The translations under genes were made by a program, and so were the position numbers. Of a DNA stretch of 64,000 nt, positions 55,399-63,879 are shown one piece after another (positions within the stretch are counted from its first letter, which is position 1; each line of letters starts with the position of its first letter). The notes under the pieces are model-generated. The model did not search any database and was not told the DNA's origin. It saw only the letters and a program-made list of their open reading frames with translations. The stretch comes from CAYYWP01 sp964475125 (GTDB lineage Bacteria > Desulfobacterota > Binatia > HRBIN30 > CADEER01). The DNA lies in the NCBI GenBank assembly GCA_964475125.1, contig CAYYWP010000001.1, positions 14,894 through 78,893 of the forward strand. The letters are read 5' to 3'.

Positions 55399-56409
55399 TC
55401 AGGCGCTGAGCTCCAGCATGCGGCGCAGGGAGCGCTCGGCGCCCTGGCGCACCGCCTCATCGAGCTCGATGCGGAATTGCATCTGTTCCAGCGCGCGCTC
55501 GGTCGCTTCCAGGGTGATCATTTTCATGAACTGACAGAGCTTGCACGCCTTGTAAAACGTCTTCTCCGGCACCTCGAGCAGCAGTTTCTCCGACAGGCCG
55601 CACTCGGTGACGATGAGGAACTCCTGCGCCGGGCTCTCCTTGGCGTAGCGCACCATGCCACTGGTCGACAGCACGGCGTCGGCCAGGGCGATGACGTCGC
55701 TGCGGCATTCGGGGTGGACCAGCACCTTGACCTGCGGCAGCGTGCGCTTCACCGCCAGAATGTTCTCCGGCGTAATCTGGTGGTGGACGTAACAGTTGCC
55801 GTTCCAACTGATGACCGTCTTTGAGGTTTCGCGCTGCACGTAGTTGGCCAGGTGCTCGTCGGGCACGAAGAGAATGTGTTGGCTCGGCAGCTTGTCGACG
55901 ATCTTGACGGCGTTGGCCGAGGTGACGCAGACATCGACCACGGCCTTCACCGCCGCCGTGGTGTTGACGTAGGCCACCACCTGCAGATCTGGATAGAGCG
56001 CCCGCAGTTCGTCGCGTTTGGCGACCAGCTCATCCGGCTCGACGCTGTCGGCCAGCGAGCAGCCGGCGCGCAGATCGGGAATCAGCACGGTCTTCTCCGG
56101 CGAGAGGATCTTCGCCGACTCGGCCATGAAGTGGACGCCGCACAGCACGATCGTCTCGGCATCCATGCGCTGCCCCTGGCGCGCCAGCTCGAGCGAGTCG
56201 CCGACGACGTCGGCGACTTCGAAGATCTCCGGGCGTTGGTAGTTGTGGGCCAGGATGACCGCGTGGCGCTCGCGCTTCAGCGCCTGGATGCGCTTGATCG
56301 TCGCCGCCATCGCTTCGCAGGCTCCGGGGTTGTAAACGTGCGGCTGGCCCAGCGGCGCGAACGCCTCGCTCAGCGCGGCCCCGGTTGGCTCGTGATTGGC
56401 CGTGTGCAT
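55399..56409 (-). CDS. nadA: Quinolinate synthase
   Basis: 4Fe-4S enzyme of NAD synthesis that condenses iminoaspartate with dihydroxyacetone phosphate; 336 residues. VILAHNYQRPEI opens the fold. Cysteines are in DLRAGCSLAD, VTECGLS and CKLCQFMKM; the last motif is the characteristic ligand triad partner. VHFMAESAKILSPEKTV and HPECRSDV are intact. nadB and nadC are not adjacent. The ATG at 56409 has an AGAGG-like site. Confidence 0.96.
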   Translation of the reverse strand: MHTANHEPTGAALSEAFAPLGQPHVYNPGACEAMAATIKRIQALKRERHAVILAHNYQRPEIFEVADVVGDSLELARQGQRMDAETIVLCGVHFMAESAKILSPEKTVLIPDLRAGCSLADSVEPDELVAKRDELRALYPDLQVVAYVNTTAAVKAVVDVCVTSANAVKIVDKLPSQHILFVPDEHLANYVQRETSKTVISWNGNCYVHHQITPENILAVKRTLPQVKVLVHPECRSDVIALADAVLSTSGMVRYAKESPAQEFLIVTECGLSEKLLLEVPEKTFYKACKLCQFMKMITLEATERALEQMQFRIELDEAVRQGAERSLRRMLELSA

Positions 56410-56525
56410 GGCAGCCTCTTGGCTTGCTCCTCGACACGACCCTACGCCCCCGCTCGGCCGCCATCAACGGGAGGGGGCGTCGATCCGGCACGCGTTCGCC
56501 GAGGGGCGACGCTGGCCTCGTGGCG

Positions 56526-57209
56526 TTAAGCAGTCGCCTGCTGATCGAGGCCGAGGATGCGAATCGAGGTCACGGCCTTGTAACGCCGATTGATGTTGAG
56601 CAGCATCGCCGTGATCCCTTCCAGCACGCGGGCATTGATCAAGGCTCCGGCGTCGACGGCGCGATAGTTCGGGATGCGCCGCACCAGGTCGAGGATCTGC
56701 GCCTTGGCCTCCGGGTGGTCGCCGCAAACGACGACGTCGCCTTCGACGGGGTGATGTACCTCGACCAGCTCTTCGGCGCTCTCGTTCTTGAACCCGGCGA
56801 TGACGTAACTGTCCGGCAGGGCGCGCTGGATCGCTTCAGCCGCCGAGCCCTCCGACACCGGTTCGAGCGTGAAGACCTTGTTGACCCGGACCAGCGGGTT
56901 GACCACGTCGAGCACCACCTTGCCGGCGAGCTTGGCGGCCAGGGGCGGCAACAGGCCGGCTACCCCCGAGTAGGGGCAGGCGATGACGGCGATGTCCACG
57001 GTGCCCTCCAGCGCCGTGGCGTTGTCCGTCCCGCTCACTGGCGTGGTGCAGCCGATCCCGGCGAGCTTGGCGCGCATCTCGGCGGCCGCCGATTCGCCGC
57101 GTTCGGCCTGGCGCGAGCCGATCACGACTTCCTCGCCGGCCATCGCAAAGCGATAGCCCAGCCCGATCCCCTCGGGCCCAGTGCCGCCTAGAATCGCCAT
57201 ACGTCCCAT
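56526..57209 (-). CDS. npdG: F420-dependent NADP reductase
   Basis: Transfers hydride between F420H2 and NADP(H); 227 residues, normal size. The dinucleotide site MAILGGTGPEGIGLGYRFAMAG is the NpdG signature, followed by IGSRQ, VIACPYSGVAGL, KVVLDVVNPL and VAGFKNESAEEL-like sequence. It lies 44 kb from cofGHDE, so the cell both makes and uses F420. The gene upstream (aguA) runs in the same direction, but a 507-bp repeat-filled space separates them. Confidence 0.93.
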   Translation of the reverse strand: MGRMAILGGTGPEGIGLGYRFAMAGEEVVIGSRQAERGESAAAEMRAKLAGIGCTTPVSGTDNATALEGTVDIAVIACPYSGVAGLLPPLAAKLAGKVVLDVVNPLVRVNKVFTLEPVSEGSAAEAIQRALPDSYVIAGFKNESAEELVEVHHPVEGDVVVCGDHPEAKAQILDLVRRIPNYRAVDAGALINARVLEGITAMLLNINRRYKAVTSIRILGLDQQATA

Positions 57210-57320
57210 GATCTCTCCTCCGTTCCGAGTCGGCTGGCCCAGGCTGCAGGCTGATCGTCAACGCCGAGTCAGGGTCTCTATGCTGCCCGTTTTCGACACG
57301 CAACATACCCGCGGTCCACC

Positions 57321-57694
57321 ATCGAACCGTCGGCGCAGGCGCGAGGGAACAGTGAGCGTTCCTCACGAGCCGTAGCCGCGGGACCTGTGCCCGCCGGCGA
57401 CGCCACGCGTCGCCCGGAGCGGGGTGGTGTGGCATTCGCGGTGGATTGCCACTCCAGTAGTGTTGCCGCCATCGAACTGTCGGCGCAGGCGCGAGGCGAC
57501 AGTGAGCGTTCCTCACGAGCTGTAGCCGCGGGACCTGTGCCCGCCGGCGACGCCACGCGTCGCCCGGTTGCAGGGCGGTGTGGCATTGAATGCTCGGCGC
57601 TGTGGATTGCCCCTGCAGTAGCGTTGCCGCGCCCCGCCCCCACCGGGCAGCGCACAGCGCTGCCGGCGGGCACAGGTCCCGCGGCTACGGCTCG
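57321..57694. repeat. Tandem 150-bp repeat pair with an inverted partial third copy
   Basis: Unit 1 (57321-57470) and unit 2 (from 57471) start with ATCGAACxGTCGGCGCAGG and are nearly identical for about 100 bp. Both contain GTAGCCGCGGGACCTGTGCC, which appears inverted at 57662-57694. The block fills most of the 507 bp between npdG and aguA; outside it I see no gene. It sits in the npdG upstream region. Confidence 0.85.
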
Positions 57695-57716
57695 CGATCC
57701 GACAACACCGCGACGC

Positions 57717-58793
57717 TCAATCGGCTCGTGCCGGGCGGGACGCCTGAGGTTGCTGCTGGGTGACGCAATGGCAGGCGCCGAGGCCCCAGACCAGATCGCG
57801 GGCCGGGACCGGGACGATGCGCCGCCCGGGAAAGAGGGCTGACAGGGTGGCGCATGCCTCGTCATCGCCAGCGCAGTCGAAGGTGGGCAAGAGGACAACG
57901 GCGTTGCCGATGTAAAAGTTGGCATACGAGGCCGGCAGGCGCTGGCCGTCGTATTCGACCGGCGACGGCATCGGCAGCGTCACGACGCGCAGCGGGCGCT
58001 CGCGCGCATCGCGCATTGCCTGCAGTCGCCGCAGGTTGTCCTGTAACGGAGCATAGTTTGGATCCGTGGGATCCTTCTCGACCACCGTCACGATCGTCGC
58101 CGGGGCGACGAAACGGGCGAGGTCGTCGACGTGGCCATCGGTATCGTCACCGGCAATCCCTTCCCCCAACCACAGCACCCGTCGCACGCCGAGATAGTCG
58201 CACAGGTACTGCTCGAGGTCGCGGCGCGCACACCGCGGATTGCGGTTCGGATTGAGCAGGCACTGTTCGGTGGTCAGCAACGTGCCCTCACCGTCCACGT
58301 CGATGGAGCCGCCCTCGAGCACGATGCCGGGAGTGAACCGCGCCGCCGCCAAGATGTCGGCAAGGGCAGCCGGCACCGCGTCGTCGTTGGCCCAGGGCGG
58401 ATACTTGCCGCCCCAGGCGTTGTACATCCAATCGACCAACGCGAACTCTTCCCCGCGGGTGATGAACGTAGGGCCGTGGTCGCGCATCCAGGCATCGTCC
58501 GTCGGGACCTCGTAGAGCCGCACCCGGCTCATCGACACTCCAGCCTCACCGAGCAGGCGCCCGACCGCCGACCCCGCAGCGGCTGAGTTGACCAGGATGT
58601 GCACTGCTTCGGCCGCGCTGAGGGCGCGCGTCATTGCCACCCAAATCGGCGGGATGCGCTCGAACAGGCCAGGCCACGAGGCCTCCTTGTGTGGCCAGGA
58701 TAGCCAGGTCGCGGCATGCGGCTCCCATTCCGCCGGCATGCGAAAACCAGCCGCGGCGGGACTCCCGGGAGATGGCGTCAACGCAGATGGCAT
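57717..58793 (-). CDS. aguA: Agmatine deiminase
   Basis: Hydrolyses agmatine to N-carbamoylputrescine in polyamine synthesis; 358 residues from the ATG at 58793. RMPAEWEPHAATWLSWPHKEASWPG opens the family sequence. WMRDHGPTFI, EGGSIDVDGEGTLLTTEQCLLNPNRN, DTDGHVDDLARF and the catalytic Cys in GACHCVTQQQ are conserved. A TTG at 58859 would add 22 residues but is not needed. It follows aguB by 99 bp in the same direction. Confidence 0.94.
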   Translation of the reverse strand: MPSALTPSPGSPAAAGFRMPAEWEPHAATWLSWPHKEASWPGLFERIPPIWVAMTRALSAAEAVHILVNSAAAGSAVGRLLGEAGVSMSRVRLYEVPTDDAWMRDHGPTFITRGEEFALVDWMYNAWGGKYPPWANDDAVPAALADILAAARFTPGIVLEGGSIDVDGEGTLLTTEQCLLNPNRNPRCARRDLEQYLCDYLGVRRVLWLGEGIAGDDTDGHVDDLARFVAPATIVTVVEKDPTDPNYAPLQDNLRRLQAMRDARERPLRVVTLPMPSPVEYDGQRLPASYANFYIGNAVVLLPTFDCAGDDEACATLSALFPGRRIVPVPARDLVWGLGACHCVTQQQPQASRPARAD

Positions 58794-58892
58794 TGGCGAG
58801 AACGGGCTGGAGCCGAAGCGGGCCGACCGGGCGAGTCGCGCGGGTCGTTCATTCGACAAGACGAGCAGATACGCGCGGCGAGCCGAGACGGC

Positions 58893-59762
58893 TCAGACGA
58901 GGTAGCGCTTCAACAGCCCCCCGTAGGCGTCGATCCGGCGGTCACGCAGGAAGGGCCAGTTGCGGCGCGTCGCCGTGATCAGGTCTCGATCGCACGCTAC
59001 GACGAGCACCTCTTCGCGCTCATGACCGGCTTGTGCCAGCACGCGGCCGAACGGATCGGCGACGAATGAGCCGCCCCAGAATTCCAGTCCGTCTTCGACA
59101 CCGACGCGGTTGACGGCGACGACGAAGACCCCGTTGGCGATGGCATGGCTGCGCTGGATGGTTTGCCAGGCGTCGTACTGCGCCGAGCCGTGCTCGGCCT
59201 TCTCGGCCGCATGCCAGCCTATGGCGGTCGGATAGAAGAGGATCTCGGCGCCGCGCAGGGCGGCCAGCCGCGCCGCTTCCGGGAACCACTGGTCCCAGCA
59301 GACGAGCGGCCCGATCCGCCCGCAGTGTGTTTCAAAGGTCGCGAACCCCGTGTCGCCGGGCGTAAAGTAGTACTTCTCGTAGTACAGCGGGTCGTCCGGA
59401 ATGTGCATCTTCCGGTACAGGCCGGCCAGGGAGCCGTCGCGCGCGATCAGCACGGCGGTGTTGTGGTACAGGCCCGGGGCGCGACGCTCGAAGAGCGACG
59501 CCAGCACCGCCACGCCACATCGCTCGGCGACCTGGCTTATCGCCTCCGTGCTCGGACCGGGGATCGGCTCGGCGAGGTCGAAGGTCGCGGCATCCTCGCG
59601 CTGACAGAAGTACGGTGAGCGATGCAGCTCCTGCAGACAGACGATATCCGCCCCCCGTCCCGCCGCCGCTTCGATCCCGGCCAGCACCTTGGCCAGGTTC
59701 TCCGTCACGTCGGGGTTGCACCGCATCTGCACCAAGCCGACGGTCGTGACCCGCGACGACAT
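58893..59762 (-). CDS. aguB: N-carbamoylputrescine amidase
   Basis: Nitrilase-superfamily enzyme turning N-carbamoylputrescine into putrescine; 289 residues. The catalytic triad is Glu in LQELHRSPYF, Lys in YRKMHIPDD and Cys in LVCWDQWFPE, each in its standard setting, and FYPTAIGWH follows. It works with aguA just downstream; agmatine would come from an arginine decarboxylase that is not in the window. Divergent from the helicase fusion gene. Confidence 0.95.
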   Translation of the reverse strand: MSSRVTTVGLVQMRCNPDVTENLAKVLAGIEAAAGRGADIVCLQELHRSPYFCQREDAATFDLAEPIPGPSTEAISQVAERCGVAVLASLFERRAPGLYHNTAVLIARDGSLAGLYRKMHIPDDPLYYEKYYFTPGDTGFATFETHCGRIGPLVCWDQWFPEAARLAALRGAEILFYPTAIGWHAAEKAEHGSAQYDAWQTIQRSHAIANGVFVVAVNRVGVEDGLEFWGGSFVADPFGRVLAQAGHEREEVLVVACDRDLITATRRNWPFLRDRRIDAYGGLLKRYLV

Positions 59763-59824
59763 GGCGCCCCCTTACACCGCCGGCCGCGGCGGTGAAAGGC
59801 GCCGGCTTCTGCTAGGACACGGGC

Positions 59825-62353
59825 ATGCCAAACGCCGCCGACCGCCTCGCCGCCCCGGCGCTCGAGGCGGTGCGCGGCGCCATCGCGGACGCCACCGGCA
59901 ACGAAGTCTTCCTGCTCGGTACGCTGGGCGGCGGATTGGTCACGAGCGTGCGTGTGTTGGCGCGCGGCCACCGGCACGCCGTCCCTGCCCTCCTCCAGGT
60001 TCCACGCCCCGGCGAGGTCGTCATTCACAACCATCCGAGCGGGATCCTCACGCCGTCCGACGCCGACCTCTCCGTGGCCGCCGCCTTGGGCAATCGCGGC
60101 GTCGGCGCGTACATCGTCGACAACCACGTCAGCTCCGTCTACGTGGTCGTCGAGCCACACGCCGTCGCGACCCCGGCTCGGGTCGATCCGGAGCGCACGG
60201 CGGCCTTGCTGGCTGCCGGCGGGCCGCTCGGCGCCGCGCTCGAAAACTATGAGCATCGCCCGCAGCAGCTCGCCATGCTGCGCGCCGTGACCGGCGCCTT
60301 CAACGATGACATGCTGCTCTGCGTCGAGGCGGGAACCGGTACCGGCAAGTCCCTCGCCTACCTGCTGCCGGCGATCGCGTGGAGCCTCGCCAACCAGCAG
60401 CGCGTCGTCGTGTCGACACACACCATCAACCTGCAGGAGCAGCTCGTGCACAAGGACCTGCCGCTGCTCACCCAGCAGGCGGGCCTGGCGGCGCGCATCG
60501 CGCTCGTCAAGGGACGCGGCAACTACCTCTGCCAGCGCAAGGCGGCACAGGTGGAAGCGCAACCGGGACAGCTCATCGACGACGCGCTGCACGCCGAGTT
60601 GCGCGACCTGCTCGCATGGGCGAGGCGTACGCGCGACGGCAGTCTCGCCGACCTCGCCGTGCGACCACAACCGGAGGTATGGGAACAGGTGGTGTCGGAA
60701 AACGACAACTGCCTGCGCGCGCGCTGCCCGTACTACTCCAGCTGCTTTTTCTACACGGCCCGCCGCAACGCCGCCGCCGCCGACCTCCTGGTCGTCAATC
60801 ACCACCTGCTGATGGCCGATCTCGCCCTGCGCGCCGAGATCGACGACTACACGCAAAACGCCATCCTGCCGCCGAGTCGCCGGGTGATCATCGACGAGGC
60901 CCACCAGCTCGTCGACGCGGCGACCGCCCATTTCGGCAGCCGCGTCAGCGAGGGCATGCTGGCGCGCCTCTGCGCCCGCCTGCAGAGCCCGCGCAATCCC
61001 GGCAAAGGGGTGCTGGCGGCGCTGGCGCTCGCCCTGGGCGGGATCACGGACCCCGCCGATGCCCCGATCGCCGAAGGCGCACGGCAGTGGATCGAACGAC
61101 GCGTGATCCCGGCCAGCAGCAGCCTGGCGGCCCAGATCGAACAGTGCTTCGGCGAGCTCACCGGCGCCTTCGTGACCACGCTCGGATTGGCCACCGACGC
61201 ACCGACCCAGAAGATTCGCCTCACCGCTGCGCTCCGCGACGCGCCATTCTGGCGCCGGCTCGCTGACGAAACCGGTCGCCTCGCCGTCGGGCTCGATGCG
61301 CTGGCCGCCGATATCTTCGGCGTACGGGAACGGGTTGCGGAATTGTCCGACGCTACCCCGCCGCAGATTCGCTATCTCGACACGGAGCTCGGGGCCCTCG
61401 GCGGCCGCCTGCGCGCCCTCGCCGTTACGCTGCTCGACAGCGCCGAGGAGGACCCGGCCTATTGCGTCTGGCTCGAGCTCCGGGCTCGTCCGCAGGGCCT
61501 GCGCGCGCTCTCCCTGCACCGCGCCCCGATCGACGTCGCGCCATTGCTCAGCCGCGCCCTCTTTACGCCCCTGGCAACCGCCGTGCTCACCTCGGCGACG
61601 CTGGCAGTGGGGGGACGCTTCGACTTTCTGTGCGAGCGCGTCGGGCTCGATCGGGTCGACCCCCCGGAGCGGGTGCAGAGGTTGCGAATTCCCTCGCCGT
61701 TCGATTTCACCAGCCAGGCGCTGTTGGCCGTGCCCACGGACCTCCCGGCGCCGGCCACACCGGGCTACGAGGCCGCCAGCCATGCCGCCATGCGTGACAT
61801 CGTCGACCTGGCGCAGGGCGGAACGTTTCTCCTCTTCACGGCCTATGGCGCGCTCAATGCCGCCTGGTTCGAGCTCGCGCACGGTTTGCGCGCGGCCGGG
61901 TTCCTACCCCTGCGGCAAGGCGAGCTCAGCCGCGACGTGTTGCTGCGGCGGTTCCGCGCCGACCCGCGGGCCGTGTTGTTCGCCACCGACAGCTTCTGGG
62001 AAGGCGTCGACGTGCGCGGCGATGCCCTGCGCTGCGTGGTCATCGCCCGCCTGCCCTTCCGGGTTCCGACTGAACCGCTCGAGGAGGCGCGTGTCGAAGC
62101 CATCGCGGCACGCGGCGGCGACCCCTTCGCCGAGCACACGCTGCCGCAGGCGGCGATCAAGCTGCAACAAGGCTTCGGTCGCTTGATCCGCAGCCACTCC
62201 GACCGCGGCTGCGTCGTCGTGCTCGACAGCCGCATCGTGCACAAAGGTTACGGGCAGGTGTTCTTCGAGTCGCTGCCGGCGGCTCGGCGCTGCATCGCCC
62301 CGCGGCACGAGGTATTCGCCGCCATGCGACAGTTCTTCGCGGCCAACCGCTGA
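59825..62353 (+). CDS. JAMM (RadC-like) domain fused to a DinG-type helicase
   Basis: An 842-residue fusion. Residues 1-140 are a JAB/RadC-like domain with E27 and the full metal motif HNHPSGILTPSDAD (H68, H70, S78, D81). Residues ~150-842 are a DinG/XPD-type superfamily 2 helicase: Walker A EAGTGTGKS near 168, Fe-S cysteines in NYLCQRK and NDNCLRARCPYYSSC, the DEAH box IIDEAHQLV, and the C-terminal FWEGVDVRGDALRCV and QGFGRLIRSHSDRG. DinG unwinds D-loops and RNA-DNA hybrids; the JAMM fusion suggests linked processing. The target of the JAMM domain is unknown. Confidence 0.9.
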   Translation: MPNAADRLAAPALEAVRGAIADATGNEVFLLGTLGGGLVTSVRVLARGHRHAVPALLQVPRPGEVVIHNHPSGILTPSDADLSVAAALGNRGVGAYIVDNHVSSVYVVVEPHAVATPARVDPERTAALLAAGGPLGAALENYEHRPQQLAMLRAVTGAFNDDMLLCVEAGTGTGKSLAYLLPAIAWSLANQQRVVVSTHTINLQEQLVHKDLPLLTQQAGLAARIALVKGRGNYLCQRKAAQVEAQPGQLIDDALHAELRDLLAWARRTRDGSLADLAVRPQPEVWEQVVSENDNCLRARCPYYSSCFFYTARRNAAAADLLVVNHHLLMADLALRAEIDDYTQNAILPPSRRVIIDEAHQLVDAATAHFGSRVSEGMLARLCARLQSPRNPGKGVLAALALALGGITDPADAPIAEGARQWIERRVIPASSSLAAQIEQCFGELTGAFVTTLGLATDAPTQKIRLTAALRDAPFWRRLADETGRLAVGLDALAADIFGVRERVAELSDATPPQIRYLDTELGALGGRLRALAVTLLDSAEEDPAYCVWLELRARPQGLRALSLHRAPIDVAPLLSRALFTPLATAVLTSATLAVGGRFDFLCERVGLDRVDPPERVQRLRIPSPFDFTSQALLAVPTDLPAPATPGYEAASHAAMRDIVDLAQGGTFLLFTAYGALNAAWFELAHGLRAAGFLPLRQGELSRDVLLRRFRADPRAVLFATDSFWEGVDVRGDALRCVVIARLPFRVPTEPLEEARVEAIAARGGDPFAEHTLPQAAIKLQQGFGRLIRSHSDRGCVVVLDSRIVHKGYGQVFFESLPAARRCIAPRHEVFAAMRQFFAANR

Positions 62354-62455
62354 GCGCGGTCGAGCCTGGGAACGGGTCGGCGGCGTCCGCGCGTGGCGCC
62401 GCCTCCCTATCCGGGCTAGAACCGCGCCGCCGCCGCTCACCGAAGGAGGCCAGGC

Positions 62456-63655
62456 ATGGACTTCGCGTATCCCGACAAAGTGAAAGACCTGCAGGCCCGC
62501 GTGCAGTCGTTCATGGACGAGCACGTCTACCCCAACGAGGCCACCTACGAGGCACAGCTCAGCGACGCGCGCTGGCAGCAGCCGCCGATCATGGACGCGT
62601 TGAAGGCCGAGGCTCGCGCCGCCGGGCTGTGGAACCTCTTCCTGCCGGAGAGCGAGTACGGCGCCGGCCTGACGAATCTCGAATACGCGCCGCTGTGCGA
62701 GATCATGGGCCGCTCGTTCATCGCTCCCGAGGTGTTCAACTGTGCCGCGCCCGACACCGGTAACATGGAGGTACTCGACCGCTACGGCACTCCCGACCAG
62801 CAGCGGCGCTGGCTCGTCCCCCTGCTGGCTGGCGAGATCCGCTCGGCCTTCGCGATGACCGAGCCCGATGTCGCTTCTTCCGATGCGACCAACATCCGCT
62901 GCGCCATCCGGCGCGACGGAGACGACTACGTGATCAACGGCCGCTAATGGTGGACGAGCGGGATCCTCCATCCGCGCTGCGCGCTGCTCATCGTCATGGG
63001 CAAGACTGACCCGGAGGCGCCCCGCCATCAACAACAGTCGCAGATCTTGGTGCCGCGCGACGCGCCGGGCGTCACCGTGCTGCGCCACCTGGGCGTCTTC
63101 GGCTACGACGACGCCCCCCATGGCCATGGCGAGGTGCTGTTCGAGGACGTGCGCGTGCCGGCTGCCAACCTCCTGCTCGGCGAAGGACGCGGCTTCGAGA
63201 TCGCTCAGGGTCGGCTCGGGCCCGGCCGCATCCACCATTGCATGCGCACCATCGGGCTGGCCGAACGCGCTCTGGAGGCCATGTGCCGGCGCGCCCGCAC
63301 CCGGGTGACCTTTGGCAAGCCGATCGCCGAGCGCACGGTGACCCTCGAGCGCATCGCCGAGGCTCGCATCGCCATCGAACAATCCCGCCTGTTGGTCCTG
63401 AAGGCCGCCTACCTGATGGACACCGTCGGCAACAAGGCGGCGCGCAAGGAGATCGCCATGATCAAGATCGCCGCGCCGCTGATGGCACAACAGGTCATCG
63501 ACTGGGCGATTCAGGCCCACGGCGCCGCCGGCCTGTGCGACGACTTCTTCCTCGCCCGCGCCTACGCCCATACCCGCACCCTGCGCCTCGCCGACGGCCC
63601 GGACGAAGTCCACCGTAACCAAGTCGGCCAGCTCGAGCTGCGGGGGACGTGCTGA
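62456..63655 (+). pseudogene. Acyl-CoA dehydrogenase with one in-frame TAA stop
   Basis: An ACAD11-like dehydrogenase of 398 residues interrupted by TAA at 62945-62947. The N-terminal piece ends DDYVINGR; translation resumes in the same frame with WWTSGILHPRCALLIVMGKTD, where relatives have NGRKWW. One A-to-T change of an AAA lysine codon would explain it. The rest is complete: GEVLFEDVRVPAANLLLGEGRGF, RTRVTFGKPIAERTVT and an intact C terminus (DGPDEVHRNQVGQLEL). It is either a recent pseudogene or a base-call error. The ATG has AAGGAGG upstream. Confidence 0.85.
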
Positions 63656-63808
63656 CGTGCTGACGTGTTGACGTGCGGACGTGCTGACGTGTTGAGACAC
63701 TGGTTGTCAGGGCTCAGGTTCTGTCCCGGCTGAGCGCAGCGAGTCGGCTACGCTGAGAACGGCAAAGCCTCTTTCAGCATCACGTCAGCACGTCAGCACG
63801 TCAGCACG
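63647..63808. repeat. Decamer array and its inverted copy after the dehydrogenase
   Basis: About five copies of GTGCTGACGT-like decamers (63647-63695) are matched in reverse complement by three copies of CACGTCAGCA (63779-63808). The arms can pair around an 83-base loop. The left arm supplies the last codons and the stop of the preceding gene. Confidence 0.8.
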
Positions 63809-63852
63809 CCCCCCACCGTTTCCCCTCTAGACACACCGTCCCCAATCGTATA

Positions 63853-63877
63853 AGAATGCGAATCGGATTCTGGTTCT
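63853..63877 (+). promoter_or_regulatory. 25-bp dyad, probable TetR operator, overlapping a -10 element
   Basis: AGAA, 3 bases, GAATC, a central G, GATTC, 3 bases, TTCT gives a symmetric site 2 bp before the TetR start codon. TATAAG at 63849-63854 could be the -10 box. TetR repressors commonly bind such a site at their own promoter. Confidence 0.5.
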
Positions 63878-63879
63878 GA

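Noticed and set aside
59705..61882. Long open frame on the - strand (about 725 codons) under the helicase fusion
   Set aside because: It is antisense to a gene with strong helicase motifs and encodes a low-complexity Arg/Gly/Ala-rich chain with no motif; high GC leaves long spurious frames.
62945..62947. Recoding (selenocysteine or pyrrolysine) at the in-frame stop
   Set aside because: Those use TGA and TAG; this is TAA at a lysine position, so a mutation or error is simpler.
63647..63808. Possible CRISPR array
   Set aside because: The units are contiguous decamers without spacers of regular length, and an inverted copy lies beyond; no cas genes are near.
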